Assembly: GCA_951394045.1 (NCBI GenBank)
Contig: OX595998.1
Span: 1,736,001-1,800,000, forward strand
Source of the DNA: Nitzschia sp. DOCU1
Taxonomy: Eukaryota; Bacillariophyta; Bacillariophyceae; Bacillariales; Bacillariaceae
DNA: 64,000 nucleotides
Direction: 5' to 3'
Both the position numbers and the translations under genes were made by a program. Below the pieces are notes generated by a model. That model was given only the letters and a program-made list of their open reading frames with translations. It ran no database searches and was not told the DNA's origin. This document shows positions 41,275 through 52,900 of this stretch, in pieces. Numbering within the stretch: position 1 is the stretch's first letter; each line of letters opens with the position of its first letter.

Positions 41275-43923
41275 TTAGACACAGTTTTCCCCAAACTGAA
41301 CAGATCGTCCATCGTCGTTGCATCCGCAGCCAACCGTCAACGCGCCGTTGTAGTCAAAGTCCTCGTAGCAATACGCTCCTGCCCCGCATGGATAGGGCGG
41401 ATTGCAAGTTTTAATGGTGGAAAAATCGCAATTCTGCGCTGCACCAACGACAGAATCATCGGAACATTTACATTTATATCCCCCCGAGCTGTCGTCGACG
41501 CAAATCGATCCGGCACCCGTACAAGGACCGGCCAAACATGCCGACCCGGCGGGATAACAAAAGCCTTCCATATCCGTCTCTTGCTTGTCTGGGGGACAAA
41601 CACACTCGAGTATCTCCAGATCCAAAACTTTGGTTTCTTGGCAATTGACAGATTCAAGGGGACACATCTCAAGGTACCCGACCTTCGAAAAATCGTCACA
41701 TTCACAGGATATCGAACCATCGTCATACTCATAGCAAGTCGCAAGAGGACCACAAGGCTCTTGGCTGCAGGAATCGACTTTGAATTTGTACTCGTGGGTT
41801 ATGACGGGGGCCACAATGAGCCCCGCCTCCCGAGATTGAAACTCTTGTTCCCCAGGGCCATTGCTGGGATCGATTTGAAGTAGGAGCAGAATTGTATTAG
41901 ACGCTTCAAGTCCTCGTCGCTGTCGAACTGAAATCCCGTCGGGTGATAGCAAATCAGTAATGGAAACCTTCACCGTACCACCCTTCTTCGAATCTGCCTC
42001 AAACATCTTTCCTTCTACAATCTGACCCATTGAAAACGACCCAGGCGCGATGCGACCTGCTGACGAGAGGACAGACGAGAAATCATCCCAGACCATGCTT
42101 TCAATGCCGAGTGCATTCTGGCCGATGAAGCGATAAACGGTAATGTCCGCCGGGTTTGTCGATTCTATGGGTTGCAAATGAAGGTTAAACGAGCTCACCA
42201 ATATATCGTGTTCTGGCGGAGGGATGATACTCTCATCAAGATCAAATTGCAAAAGGATCACCGATGATACACTGTCTTCGGTACTAGCCACCCGCAGAAC
42301 GCCAGAAGTACCCCAGGAAGAGGAGTCGCTCCCGGCTCTCATTCGTCTGGCGGTTCCTTTGACAATGGATGTATCAGCAGTGACTTGGAAATAAATCTTT
42401 TCTGGATCTAGAGTTGGTGCCTGAGTTGGGCTTTGTGATAATGTTGGGCTTTGGCTCGGTGCGACGGGGCTGGCAGTAGGGCTTTCAGTGGGGCTTGGAG
42501 TTGGCGTCTTCGTCGGCGTGACGGGGCTGGATGTTGGGCTTTCAGTGGGGCTGCGAGTTGGCGTCTTCGTCGGCGCGACGGGGCTGGAAGTTGGGCTTTC
42601 AGTAGGGCTGCGCGTTGGCATCTTCGTCGGCGTGACTACGGGGCTGGATGCCTGGCTTTGGGCGACGGGCTTGGGAGTTGGCCCCTGAGTCGGCGCGACG
42701 GGCTTGGGAGTTGGGTTTTCGGCCGCGACGGGGCTGGGCGTTGTTGCTGAGCTAGTTTTAGGTGAATTCGTCGAATCATCTCCTCCCGTGGATGGGGAAG
42801 GCGTTGCTACCGGGCTTTGAGGTGAGGTTGTCTCGGCATCAATAACCGTGGGGCTGGAAGAAGGAGTCACCGGGCCATTGGGTGAAGGGGTAGATTTGTC
42901 CGCCGTCGGGCTCGAGGCTGGTCCAGGGTTAATAGCAGGTGAATTGGTCGGACTATCTTCCCCCGTGGGAGCGGAAGGCGACGCTGGCGGGTTGGCTGAA
43001 GCGTCGGCATCATTGGCCGTTGAGCTTATCGTTGCTGGGCCTTGTGGTGAAGTTGTCGCGGCATCACCACCACTATCCGGGGGGTTCGCCGTGGCGCTCG
43101 AGGGAGCTCCCGGGCTAGTAGGTGAATCGGTTGCATCATCTTCTCCCGCCGTCGGGTTGGTTTGGCGCCCGTTCTGGCTGTCGGTGGTGCTGAAATCGCT
43201 CGTGTTATCATCCAACGCTGGGCTCTCGGACTGGTTTAATGTCCCGTTCAAGTAATCATCATATTTTGTAGGGCTCATCGTTGGGGTCGGTTCGAAAGTT
43301 GAGTCCAGCCCTATTGTAGGCTTTGGGGCCGGTGATGATGATGGTTCCCATATCGAGCTTGCCGCCGTAGAAAGGTTGCTATCGTCGCTCTTACCCCCGA
43401 GAAGCAAAAACAGGGCTATTGCGATAACAACTACAAGAAAACAGCAGCAGCATAACACCAAATAACTGAAAAGGACGCGGCGCCCCCTCGCTCTTTCCTC
43501 ATTCGCCTGATCTTTGTTGGTTTCTCCATCCATATAGTTCGTGGCGTTGCCTTGATATGGTATCATTCTTCCCTTGTGGTGTGCTTTCTCTCCACCTGCA
43601 CCAACATACGGTCCCTCGTCTCCTTCGTAATAATCCCCCCCTTCGTAGTATTGTTCTTCCCCTTCGTAATAACCTTCCTCTTGGTAATACTCTTCCCCTT
43701 CGTTGTTTTCGAAGTTGTCATCTCCTTCGTAATGACCTTCCTCTTGGTAATACTCTTCCCCTTCGTTGTTTTCGAAGTTGTCGAATTTGTGTTCGTATTC
43801 GTAGTATTCGTCAACTTCCCTTACTCCCTCGTCATATGACTCCCCTCTGTCTTCCTCATCATACGATCCTTCGTCGTAGTCGTCTTCATTGAACCTTTCC
43901 ATATTATCGTGATTGATTTCCAT
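41275..43923 (-). CDS. Acidic-tailed, P/T-stalked transmembrane protein with DNRLRE-like and EGF-like domains
   Basis: 882 residues in one exon. The first 130 are a cytosolic-type acidic, Tyr-rich repeat region; the unit FENNEGEEYYQEEG occurs twice. A strong membrane segment follows at about 150-178 (LVLCCCCFLVVVIAIALFLL). About 300 residues of P/T/S stalk come next, with repeats of PTKTPTRSPTESPT. Residues about 511-700 begin FQVTADTSIVKG and contain SVILLQFDLDES and NPADITVYRF. This is the pattern of the DNRLRE/CBM96-type beta-sandwich. The rest is Cys-rich, with EGF-like units (CSQEPCGPLATCYEY, CLAGPCTGAGSICVDD, CNPPYPCGAGAYCYE). The topology predicts an acidic cytosolic tail and an extracellular adhesive or glycan-binding head. 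The partner is unknown. Confidence 0.72.
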   Translation of the reverse strand: MEINHDNMERFNEDDYDEGSYDEEDRGESYDEGVREVDEYYEYEHKFDNFENNEGEEYYQEEGHYEGDDNFENNEGEEYYQEEGYYEGEEQYYEGGDYYEGDEGPYVGAGGEKAHHKGRMIPYQGNATNYMDGETNKDQANEERARGRRVLFSYLVLCCCCFLVVVIAIALFLLLGGKSDDSNLSTAASSIWEPSSSPAPKPTIGLDSTFEPTPTMSPTKYDDYLNGTLNQSESPALDDNTSDFSTTDSQNGRQTNPTAGEDDATDSPTSPGAPSSATANPPDSGGDAATTSPQGPATISSTANDADASANPPASPSAPTGEDSPTNSPAINPGPASSPTADKSTPSPNGPVTPSSSPTVIDAETTSPQSPVATPSPSTGGDDSTNSPKTSSATTPSPVAAENPTPKPVAPTQGPTPKPVAQSQASSPVVTPTKMPTRSPTESPTSSPVAPTKTPTRSPTESPTSSPVTPTKTPTPSPTESPTASPVAPSQSPTLSQSPTQAPTLDPEKIYFQVTADTSIVKGTARRMRAGSDSSSWGTSGVLRVASTEDSVSSVILLQFDLDESIIPPPEHDILVSSFNLHLQPIESTNPADITVYRFIGQNALGIESMVWDDFSSVLSSAGRIAPGSFSMGQIVEGKMFEADSKKGGTVKVSITDLLSPDGISVRQRRGLEASNTILLLLQIDPSNGPGEQEFQSREAGLIVAPVITHEYKFKVDSCSQEPCGPLATCYEYDDGSISCECDDFSKVGYLEMCPLESVNCQETKVLDLEILECVCPPDKQETDMEGFCYPAGSACLAGPCTGAGSICVDDSSGGYKCKCSDDSVVGAAQNCDFSTIKTCNPPYPCGAGAYCYEDFDYNGALTVGCGCNDDGRSVQFGENCV

Positions 43924-44699
43924 GCATTTTGTGCCTAAACAACTACGGTAGGGTCGATCACAACTTCGGGGTGTCTCTTGGAATGAGTCTTGGCCTATTA
44001 CTATGTGCTTTTCAATGGGGGAGGGGGGGTTCGCTACCGGTAGAGTACTACCAGAAGATTTTAGCGATGAGATGGCCTAAAATAACCCCGTCCAGCTCGG
44101 AGGCTTATCACTACTTCAATGTCATGACGGTATTGCGGCGGCGGATCGGAATGGAGAGCGTTTCTCTTTCTGCGGCCCCATCAAAATGTTCTCTGTTGTT
44201 TCTTGTTGGGCCCGTTGATACTCCCCGTCAATTGAATTTTCGAACTGTTGTTGCGTCGGACTTCGTAGCATGGACAAAGAGAATTTGATGTCCAGCCAGA
44301 GAAGCATCGACCGGTTCTCACTCTACTCATGCGAACCCACCCACAGTGGCGGAGCGATGCCTTCTTCTCAAATGATCATGACTACCGCGAACCCATGCGT
44401 CAGCACGAGTGAGTACTGCATACTGACTGTAGTACTGACTGTAGATGACAGAACATCTTTTTCCATGACGTAGCGCACGCCAGCCTTCGCGCCGGCCGAC
44501 TATTCTGGCGACCGTTGGATGGCGCACTCACTTTTTTGGATGCACTTCCAACCGGACGAAACATCATTCCAACGCGAGCTCGTCGTTGTGGCAATCGCGA
44601 CAATGGAGTGTTCCGCATTCGTTGAAATTGGATCAATATAAAGCCACTACAATTACCTCGCCATCCCATTTACTCGTGGAACCCTTGGGAGGCGCAACG
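43924..44699. other. Divergent intergenic region
   Basis: 776 bp. The plus frame is open from 44586, but its first in-frame ATG before 44700 gives no conserved text. A duplicated ctgactgtagta occurs near 44420. No gene is supported. Confidence 0.35.
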
Positions 44700-46853
44700 A
44701 TGAATCAAACGCCGGCTGTGGAGGACGAAGCCCCATTTGAAAAAGCAGCTCGTAACCGCAACACCGCGCTTTTATCCCTTCCTTCTCGAATGGGTTTCGA
44801 TGAGTCTCGGTATCAACGATCAACGACTCGTGATCCTTTCTTGATGCTAGATCCATCCGTCGCTTCTCCAGCGAAAAATGTGCTGCTATCCATGGATCCA
44901 CTGCGGGTTTCCCTAGTCTTCGCCAATGCTAGCATGTCATGGCGGTCAATGGGTTCGCTCGAGGAGCCCGCAACTAGCGAGGCTGATGAAATTGTTGCCC
45001 CTCGCCCCCCGACAAGGAAAAAAACTTTTCTCATTCAAGAACTATCAGGCCATATAGCTGTTCGAGATGCCATCATAGCCTTGGATCCTTTGGCAACTTC
45101 TTTCTTATTGCTGCCGACCATCAAGGCCGACAACAGTACACGGAAAGATAGCCACAGAGCAACAGGGCTGCGGGACATGGACCAGCATGTGGGATTCCAG
45201 GAGAAGCAAAATGATATAGACGCAGTTACTGCGCAGTTGCCATTGTCCAGTCGGGGTGTGGACGTCGTGATCGAGGATTCTGTCGATGCAGCAGTTACGT
45301 CGCCTACCAAATCAGATAAAACCAAGAAATGGAATGAGCGTTTGGCAAGAAAGCGAGAGAGTAATGTCATTTTGGAAGACGAAGAAGAGAAGAAAGAAGA
45401 CTGTCAAGTGGGTTCTGATTATGAGACACAGAGTCGAGGTGGCGGAAAATCACAACACGGCAAAAAGGGGCAACAATTGTCCACGACGACGGCTAGTAGT
45501 GCCGACGAAACTTCGCCTCCTGCTGTAGATGAGTATATTGCTGTTGGGGTAGGGACTCAGCCGAAGGCCCAGGAGCAGGAGATGATAGTCCCCTCTGAAT
45601 CGGGAAAAACACCAAACAACAAGCAAAGTGATCAATACAACACAGATTCTCCGAACAGTACCCTCTCACCAAAATGCAAGACTCAAAAATGGAAGAATCG
45701 CTTGAAGAACAAGGCCCTCCAAAGAGCCAGCAGCAAAGACTTTCATGAAACGAAAGATGGAAGGATTTCGTTGACCGGAAGCAAATCATTTGACATCGAG
45801 CTATACGACGAATCATGCACCAGTGAGGTTGTATCCTTTGATGACGACCATTTGGTGAATTCTTCCACGCCAAAGTTGGCCCCTTTGACCGACGCTATCA
45901 CATACATGCATCTTCTGGAACAGGAGGTTCGAGCTTGTGGAAGCAATGATAGCGAAAATATTTCATCGCTTCTCAATGCATCGGAGCACGAGCTGAGAAC
46001 GTGTACAAGTTATCAGATTGATGACGAGCCGCCTCTGGACGAGCATATACCGAATGGAAATGTACACCAAATTGACGAGATGGGCGGGGTAAACAAGGTA
46101 ACGACTATTTCAACGAGCGAAACCCCGTCACAGCCCGTACAAGTCCCTACACATGTGTTTCCTTGCTTCGATATCATGGTGCGGGAAATTTTTTCGCTGG
46201 GAAGCAATGATACAAGTGAGACACCTCTTCTAGAAACGTCAAAGTCGCCTGACAGTAAGAGGGTCGGTGTATCTCCGTCGAAGATTACCGAGCCAGAGAC
46301 CCTAGAGCCCACCGGGTCACCCGATCAAACCTCCCGACTTTCAGCTAATGCAACCAGTATCTCACCGAGCAAGGCCCAAAAGTGGAAGGAGCGATTGGCT
46401 ACAAGGCGCTCACGTCAAAATAGCTGCTTTGCCGATGCAATACTATTGAACGATGAAAACTTGACCACATCAAAGGAAGAAGAAACAAACCTACAGTCTG
46501 ATGGGAACGAGCCTACGATCCCGGTCACACGTACTGAATGCTACTCTGGTAGACAAACAGAAAATGAGATTGGGCCATCTACAAGGCCTGAAGGGGATAA
46601 CTCGGTGGGTACAACTTACGGTGACCAATCGAGCGCCGGCGATGTATTACAAAATCCCACGACCGGTCGGAATAAGCCATTGTTTTCTGAGGTACAGTCC
46701 GAAGACGATGGCACTGCGCCTTATCGAGGAGCTACTTGCGTTTCCGACGACGCCTGCTCCCCGTCGCAAACTAAGAACGATCAAACGGCTAATTCCAAAG
46801 TGGAGCTCCTCAACGCCCCACCGACGCCGATTTGGTGTTGTATTGTTGATTGA
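44700..46853 (+). CDS. Disordered protein with three KWKxRL motifs
   Basis: 717 residues, charged and Ser/Thr-rich, with no membrane segment and no recognised domain. A short motif occurs three times: DKTKKWNERLARKR near residue 208, CKTQKWKNRLKNKAL near 330 and SKAQKWKERLATRR near 562. The consensus is K-x-x-K-W-[KN]-[EN]-R-L followed by basic residues, and the same motif occurs twice in the protein at 49930-53658. Each copy follows an SP[TKS] dipeptide, a possible phosphosite. Amphipathic helix or peptide-docking function is inferred only from the recurrence. The related text EVRACGSNDSENISSLL and EIFSLGSNDTSETPLL is also repeated within the protein. Confidence 0.62.
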   Translation: MNQTPAVEDEAPFEKAARNRNTALLSLPSRMGFDESRYQRSTTRDPFLMLDPSVASPAKNVLLSMDPLRVSLVFANASMSWRSMGSLEEPATSEADEIVAPRPPTRKKTFLIQELSGHIAVRDAIIALDPLATSFLLLPTIKADNSTRKDSHRATGLRDMDQHVGFQEKQNDIDAVTAQLPLSSRGVDVVIEDSVDAAVTSPTKSDKTKKWNERLARKRESNVILEDEEEKKEDCQVGSDYETQSRGGGKSQHGKKGQQLSTTTASSADETSPPAVDEYIAVGVGTQPKAQEQEMIVPSESGKTPNNKQSDQYNTDSPNSTLSPKCKTQKWKNRLKNKALQRASSKDFHETKDGRISLTGSKSFDIELYDESCTSEVVSFDDDHLVNSSTPKLAPLTDAITYMHLLEQEVRACGSNDSENISSLLNASEHELRTCTSYQIDDEPPLDEHIPNGNVHQIDEMGGVNKVTTISTSETPSQPVQVPTHVFPCFDIMVREIFSLGSNDTSETPLLETSKSPDSKRVGVSPSKITEPETLEPTGSPDQTSRLSANATSISPSKAQKWKERLATRRSRQNSCFADAILLNDENLTTSKEEETNLQSDGNEPTIPVTRTECYSGRQTENEIGPSTRPEGDNSVGTTYGDQSSAGDVLQNPTTGRNKPLFSEVQSEDDGTAPYRGATCVSDDACSPSQTKNDQTANSKVELLNAPPTPIWCCIVD

Positions 46854-47809
46854 GTTTCAATCAGTCCCGTTCTTTTAGCGGTATTGGGTTTATTAAAGTA
46901 TTAGTAATGCGGCACAACGGTAGGTAGCTGAGCTCTAATAGATTTGTTTTCCTCCAAACGAGATCGGCCAAATCAAAATAGCGGGCCAAGAACGATCCCT
47001 AGCACTTAGCCTGTAAAACAAGTGGGAAGTGGATACGTAGACATGTAGCATCACTAGGTGCTGGGGGAATGTAGCATGTAAAGAGGCAACGAATCCTGGC
47101 TGCTGCCGCCGCTGCTGTGATATGAAAGGGCCGCTTGTCACGAGTACTGTTATAGGTGCATTGGCATCCCTGAGCGATTTGCTCTTTGGGGCGTTTTCTT
47201 TTGTAGACGACGATGCGTTTTAGGAAATATCCTAGCTAGCACCCCTCTTCGGTCCCAGGAGCACATACGGAACTGCAGTCGTTGGATGACGGCCGACACC
47301 AGGGAGCTGGCACAGTTGTTTCCGAGTCGTCGTCGTCGATACGAAGATCGCTACCGGTCGTTCGCCGATATCCCCCCCCCGTCCAACATCCTCCACACAT
47401 TCGTTCTTATTAACACGACATTCGTCGCCGACGTAGACCTGTATGGGGATAGGATGGTAGATTGTTTCGTGTGATGCTACCGACGTCCTTTTCCCTCCAA
47501 CGAGACGAGATACATGGTTCTCTCTACTACTTCTAGCAACGCTTTTGGAATAGTGGAAGCAGGTGACGAAGAAATGACGTACCTGGTAGGTGCATATGCC
47601 GTTATCAAAACCAACAATATGCCCTTCAGACTGCGCTGTGATGTCACACGGATCAAAAGATGTCCATTTAGTCGTCTGTCAACGTTCGTATGCACGACTC
47701 GCATGTTTTTGAATCCTACGCGGCGACAATGATCGGCTGCTTGCTTCTGCGGCGTCTTCATAATTCTGCTGCAGCTGCAATCGCAATGCTCGGTGAACCT
47801 ACCATCGCA
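46854..47809. other. Intergenic region
   Basis: 956 bp with several short frames on both strands, none with recognisable content. The upper part of the open frame at 47690-47977 before its ATG at 47810 is treated as leader. Confidence 0.35.
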
Positions 47810-49539
47810 ATGTCCTCCCAGAACGTCAACCCTGATGTACCTCCCGCCCTGGCGGAAGCTTTACAACCTTTGTTGGACCGATATGGACCTGATCGCCTGC
47901 ATCAGGCGATAATGACAATGGCGTACCCTTGGCGAAGGCCGATCCAGATTCCACCAAGTCTGAGGAAAGCCGCCTGACATTTCCCAGGAATTACACTCAC
48001 CAGGTTTGCTCGGAATTTGAACAGGCCTTGTTCGACTTTGAAATGTTGCGTCGTGCGAAATGTGTCGTAGGTAGAGAATCCAACGTGACGTTTGAGCTTT
48101 ACCCTCTCTCGTCGCATACGTACTTGCAATCCTTCGCACAAACTGTGGACTGCTACAATGACCAACGGTTGTTGCGTCTTGCTTCGAATGAAATCCTGCC
48201 ACCTAACCAAGGGCGCTGGAAGAAGCTAGTGCTAACGGACGACAGCCGTTGCGACCTTCTGGAAAGTCCGTCCATCGTCATGTTTCAGAACTTGGAAGTA
48301 AATTATCTGTCACCGGAAGCTGATACTTACGACGATGAGAATTATTATGAAAATATTGATGCGTGCTGTATCAGCGAACAAATGATGCTCCGACTCCGAA
48401 ATCTTGCCAGAACTGGCCTCCTTGGATTTTCTTTCCGATTCCTTGGCATGGAATACGATCAGGTCCTCACAATCAAGGACATGCTACAATCTAACTCTGT
48501 CAGGGAACTGGCTCTGGACACAATTATTTTTGCTGCTGAACCCGATGATGATGATGCAGTTTTGACGTTGACGGAAGGCATTCAAGCATGTCTCACTATC
48601 GACTACCCACTGACGACTACCCAGACGTTCTTGGAGACTCTAGATCTACGGAATTTGGACTTGGCTGAAATGTGCACACTTATTCGTTCACTCCAAGGAC
48701 TTCCCCATTTGAAGACACTACGTGTGGATACAGTGGTCGGGGAACAGGAAGATGCTGCCCTTCAGGCGATAATGGATGTACTCGAAGATTCAAGGTGCGA
48801 GATCAATGATCTTTACTTCAAAACAAAAAGGGAGGCAATGCCAGATTATTCTCGTCTTTGGAAGATCTTGGAATCCAACAATAATCTTCGACGTATTCAT
48901 TTGGATTTTTTACTCGACTATTGGTTGGACAGCGACGATATGATTCAGCTTCTACATTCTGTCATGAGGCAGGAGAGCTCCATCTTACACCTCAATCTCA
49001 TTGGTGCTGTGATGCCAGAGCTCCCGGAGTCGAGCGGCAAAGCTTCTATCATGCTTCCATGCGGCCCTCGCTGTTGCATTCGATCGATTTCTTTTACAGG
49101 CTGGCTCTTCTTAGGTCGTCCTTTTGATGGGATTACGTTTTTCGAAACGTGCCGCACGAATATTCAGTCGTTGTAGTGTCTGGCAGAAATGTATTTGCCC
49201 TTCCTCTGCAATACAATGACGGACGGGGAAGCAGAAAAGGAGGATTTATACAAGGTTTCCAAAAACTGGGAGGGTTTAGAACAAATGATCCAAGAATTGG
49301 ATGACGTTCGCCTTTTGCTCGATTGCAACCAAGCGGGACGAGGCCTCCTGCGCACACCACTACCCGTCCCGGATGGTTTGTGGCCGTTGGTCCTTGCCAA
49401 GGCTGTAAACTCTTCGTCAATCAACTTTGAGAAAAGTTCGCCACCACTTAACGGGCTGTATTCGTTGATCCAAGGGCTTTATACCGGCAGTGGTCCTTTG
49501 GTGTGGAATGAATCGAATCAACGTTCGCACTACTTGTAA
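47810..49539 (+). pseudogene. LRR-type protein gene broken by a frameshift and an in-frame stop
   Basis: The main frame (47929-49176) opens only with a TTG shortly after a stop at 47890. A better N-terminus lies in another frame from the ATG at 47810 (MSSQNVNPDVPPALAEAL), and the two frames overlap at 47929-47977. At 49174 a TAG ends the main frame, but the same frame continues open to 49539. That part contains LDDVRLLLDCNQAGRGLL and PDGLWPLVLAKAV, the usual closing block of diatom LRR proteins. The middle shows irregular leucine-rich units (FLETLDLRNLDLAEM, LPHLKTLRVDTV, NNLRRIHLDF). I read it as one LRR gene with an upstream frameshift and a premature stop. An undetected intron or an assembly error at the first break is possible. 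Confidence 0.6.
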
Positions 49540-49929
49540 AGACGACGAAATACCAAGCCAACAACGATCTTGGGCAATCCAGATGTTTTCCACGACGAGG
49601 ACCCCCGGGAAACTTTGTGTGCCAAAGGCTGCGAGATATGATGGCTCTGTGCCTTCATTGTCGTCTTGCGCCGGTCTCGTCTTTGTTCAAACCATTCTCA
49701 GAAGAATCGAGTGGCCCTGAGCTTCTATCACGAATGAAGCATTAGTAGGCAAAATAACGAGAGTGCTGTTTTGAGAACGACTACGACTAGTAGCAGCGAC
49801 AATAATAGACATCACAAAGTAAAACTGCATTTGAACTATACAAAGTGTAGTAGTAGGTCTGTGGAATCAATCGCAACTATGATACTCGTCGCAGCAGGAC
49901 GTGCATTCCGCAAAAGGCCAACCGGCTGG
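49540..49929. other. Convergent intergenic region
   Basis: 390 bp between the LRR remnant and the tail-anchored gene. No feature is seen. Confidence 0.35.
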
Positions 49930-52900
49930 TTATCCTCGATGCGAGGCCCACCACATGCCAACCACGACAGCAACTCCTAATGCTCCAAGTGCCAAGTGCA
50001 AGTGGGCGGGCGAAATTCCTCGAGGCGATGCCACAGTCTTGCGCTCTTCTTCCAACGACTTGTTTTCCGAAATGCTCGTGTCCACAAGGAGAGAACGAGA
50101 AGTATTCGGTTCGTCGACCCCGCTTTCGGCAGCGGGACTTCCCTCCACGACAGGCTGGAATACCTGTTCACTCGTCGACATTCGGCCCAGTCGTCGGCTC
50201 GAAGAGACGCTACCCGAGACATCCTCATATTCATTTTCAAAACTCTCACTTGGAATGCGCGTGCTATCTTCGGAATCCAAACGACCTAGCTTGGCGGGCA
50301 TGAGTGGTGGGGGTGGTGGTTGTTCGTCGAACTCGTTCTCAAACTCATTCTCAAAGGTTTCTCCTGGCATCATCTCGCTATCTCTGGATAGCGAACGTAG
50401 TTTCGTGTACTCTGGACACGGTGTTGTCGAAAATTCATTTTCAAACGTCTCATCTGGCGCGATTTCGCTATCTCGGGACATGGATCGACTGTGGAATGCT
50501 GGCCGAGGCGTCGTCTCATACTCGTTTTCCCATACTTCCCCTGGAATCATCTGGCTGTCGGTGGAAAGGTGACGAACTGTGCCACCGCGGCTTGGGACAG
50601 GAGTCAGGGGAGCTTCTTCTTTTTGGACGTGACCCAACAAGGACGTTGATAATTCGCCGGCCTCGTTCATTGCTTGAATGGTTTCAAAGTCACCCAAGAA
50701 TGCTGTTTCCGAGCCTTCCTTCAAAAAGAACTGGGGATAGTTGCCACGGATGCCACTAATACTGAAAAGTTTGTTTCGGAGGTCCTTATTCGCGGGGTCT
50801 GAGCCATCCACTTCCTCAAAGGGAATCTTCTTGCCATTTAGCATGGTCATCGCTCGATCCTGATTTGTCCGTTGAGCAATGGATCCAAAGGATTTGGAAA
50901 CTAGAGCAATCATGACCTTGCAAAATGCGGTTGCAGGTTCGTTAGCGGCGCGAGATGACTGATCCGGCGCCGTTTCCTCGGATCCAGCTGAAAATATCGG
51001 GCTGAGAGTACCGGCGTCATTCAACGCCTCCAATGTTTCAAAGTCGCCCAAAAAGCTGATTTGATCGCCGTCTTGGACAAACAATTGGGGGTAGTTGCCC
51101 CGTAAGCCACTGATTTCAAATAGTTCGTTGCGACGATCCTTAAGCGCGGGGTCGGAGCCATCCACTTCCTCGAATGGAATTTTGTTGCCGGTCAACATGT
51201 TAGTGGTTCGTTCTTGATTTGTCTTTTGGGCGAGCGTTCCAAACGACTTGGATACAAGGACTATCATCAATTTGTTTGTAGCAGCTGGCGGGTCGGCAGC
51301 GACAGCAGGAACTTCCTTTGCCGCATCACTGTTGAAGGTTTCGACAAGACCACCAGTCTCATTCAAGTAGTCGAACGTCTCAAAATCGCCCAAGAACGTC
51401 GTCGTACTGCCATCTCTGACAAAGAACTGGGGATATTTGCCGCGAAGCCCACTCATCTCAAATAGTTCGTTCCTGCGATCCTTCAAGGCAGGATCGGAAC
51501 CATCCACCTCCTCCACCGGTATTCCCTTGGCAGCAAGCATCGTAAGGGCTCGATCTTGGCTTGTCCTCTGTGCCAATGACCCGAACGATTTGGAGACCAG
51601 AACGATCATGACTTTGCTCGACGACGACGACGACGACGACGTCGGGATGCTTCTAGAGGACGCGGTTTCCTTGGAGCTATCAGAAATGTGGGGAGGGAAA
51701 AGTTCAGAGAGCGTGTCGGCTTCATTCATGCCCTCGAATGTTTCAAAGTCTCCCAGGAACGAGATCTGATCATTTTCTTTTTGGAAGAACTGGGGATACT
51801 TGCCACGCAAGCCACTGATGCCGAAAAGCTCATTTCGACGGTCTTTCATTGCGGGGTCAGATCCGTCGACTTGCTCGAAAACTATTCCCTTGGCATTGAG
51901 TGATGTGATGGCACGATCTTGATTTGTTCGTTGTGCTGGAGTCCCAAAGGAATTGGAGACAAGAACTATCATTGATTTCGCTCCGCCCCCAGATGATGGC
52001 GTCGATCTTGTTTCAGAAGATCCTAGTGGCGCCGTGGCCCCAGCAATCGATGCTTGTTGCAATTCTTCTCTCGCTTTCCGTTGCTCCTCGAGGCGAACTT
52101 GCTTCCGTTCCTCTTCAAGTTGCTGGATCTTTTCAAATCGTTCTGCCTCCTTGGCCTGTCGCTCGTCCTCCGCGTGCTTTTCGGCTTGATCCCGTTCTGC
52201 GGCTTCCTTCTTGCGCTTTTCTTCCGCGATCTCTTGGTAGGTCTGAGTAAGTCTTTGCCTGCTTTCTTCTTCCGCCTTGAGACGAGCTTCTTCTTCCGCT
52301 TTCAATCTGGCTTCTTCTCCTGCCTTGAGACGACCTTTTTCTTCCGCTTTCAATCTGGCTTCTTCTCCTGCCTTGAGACGACCTTTTTCTTCCGCCTTCA
52401 ATCTGGCTTCTTCTTCTGCCTTGAGACGACCTTCTTGTTCCGCTTTCAATCTGGCTTCCTCTTCCGCCTTGAGACGAGCTTCTTGTTCCGCTTTCAATCT
52501 GGCTTCTTGCTCTGCCTTTAGTCTAGCTTCTTCCTCAGCCGTCAAACGAGCTTCTTGCTCAGCTTTCAATCTAGCTTCTTCTTCTGCCTTGAGACGAGCT
52601 GCTTCCTCGGCCTTCAATCGAGCTTCTTCTTCTTGTTGTTGTTCTCCTTCTGCCTTGCGTTTAGCCTCTAGTTCTTGTTCCGCCGCCGACGTCTTTTTGT
52701 TTGCCAGTCGATCCTTCCATTTTTTCGCCTTGCTGTTGTTGTTACTAGTAGTGGAAGTAGTGTTGCTGTCGCCAGTACCTGCCTCGTCCTCATCCTGCAA
52801 GCCCATGGGCGGCAATACGGATGATTCTGGGGGAGTGGCATTATTATTTGTATCGGATGATTCTTCTGTGTTTACATCATCAGATGCGGCAGCAGTTTCC

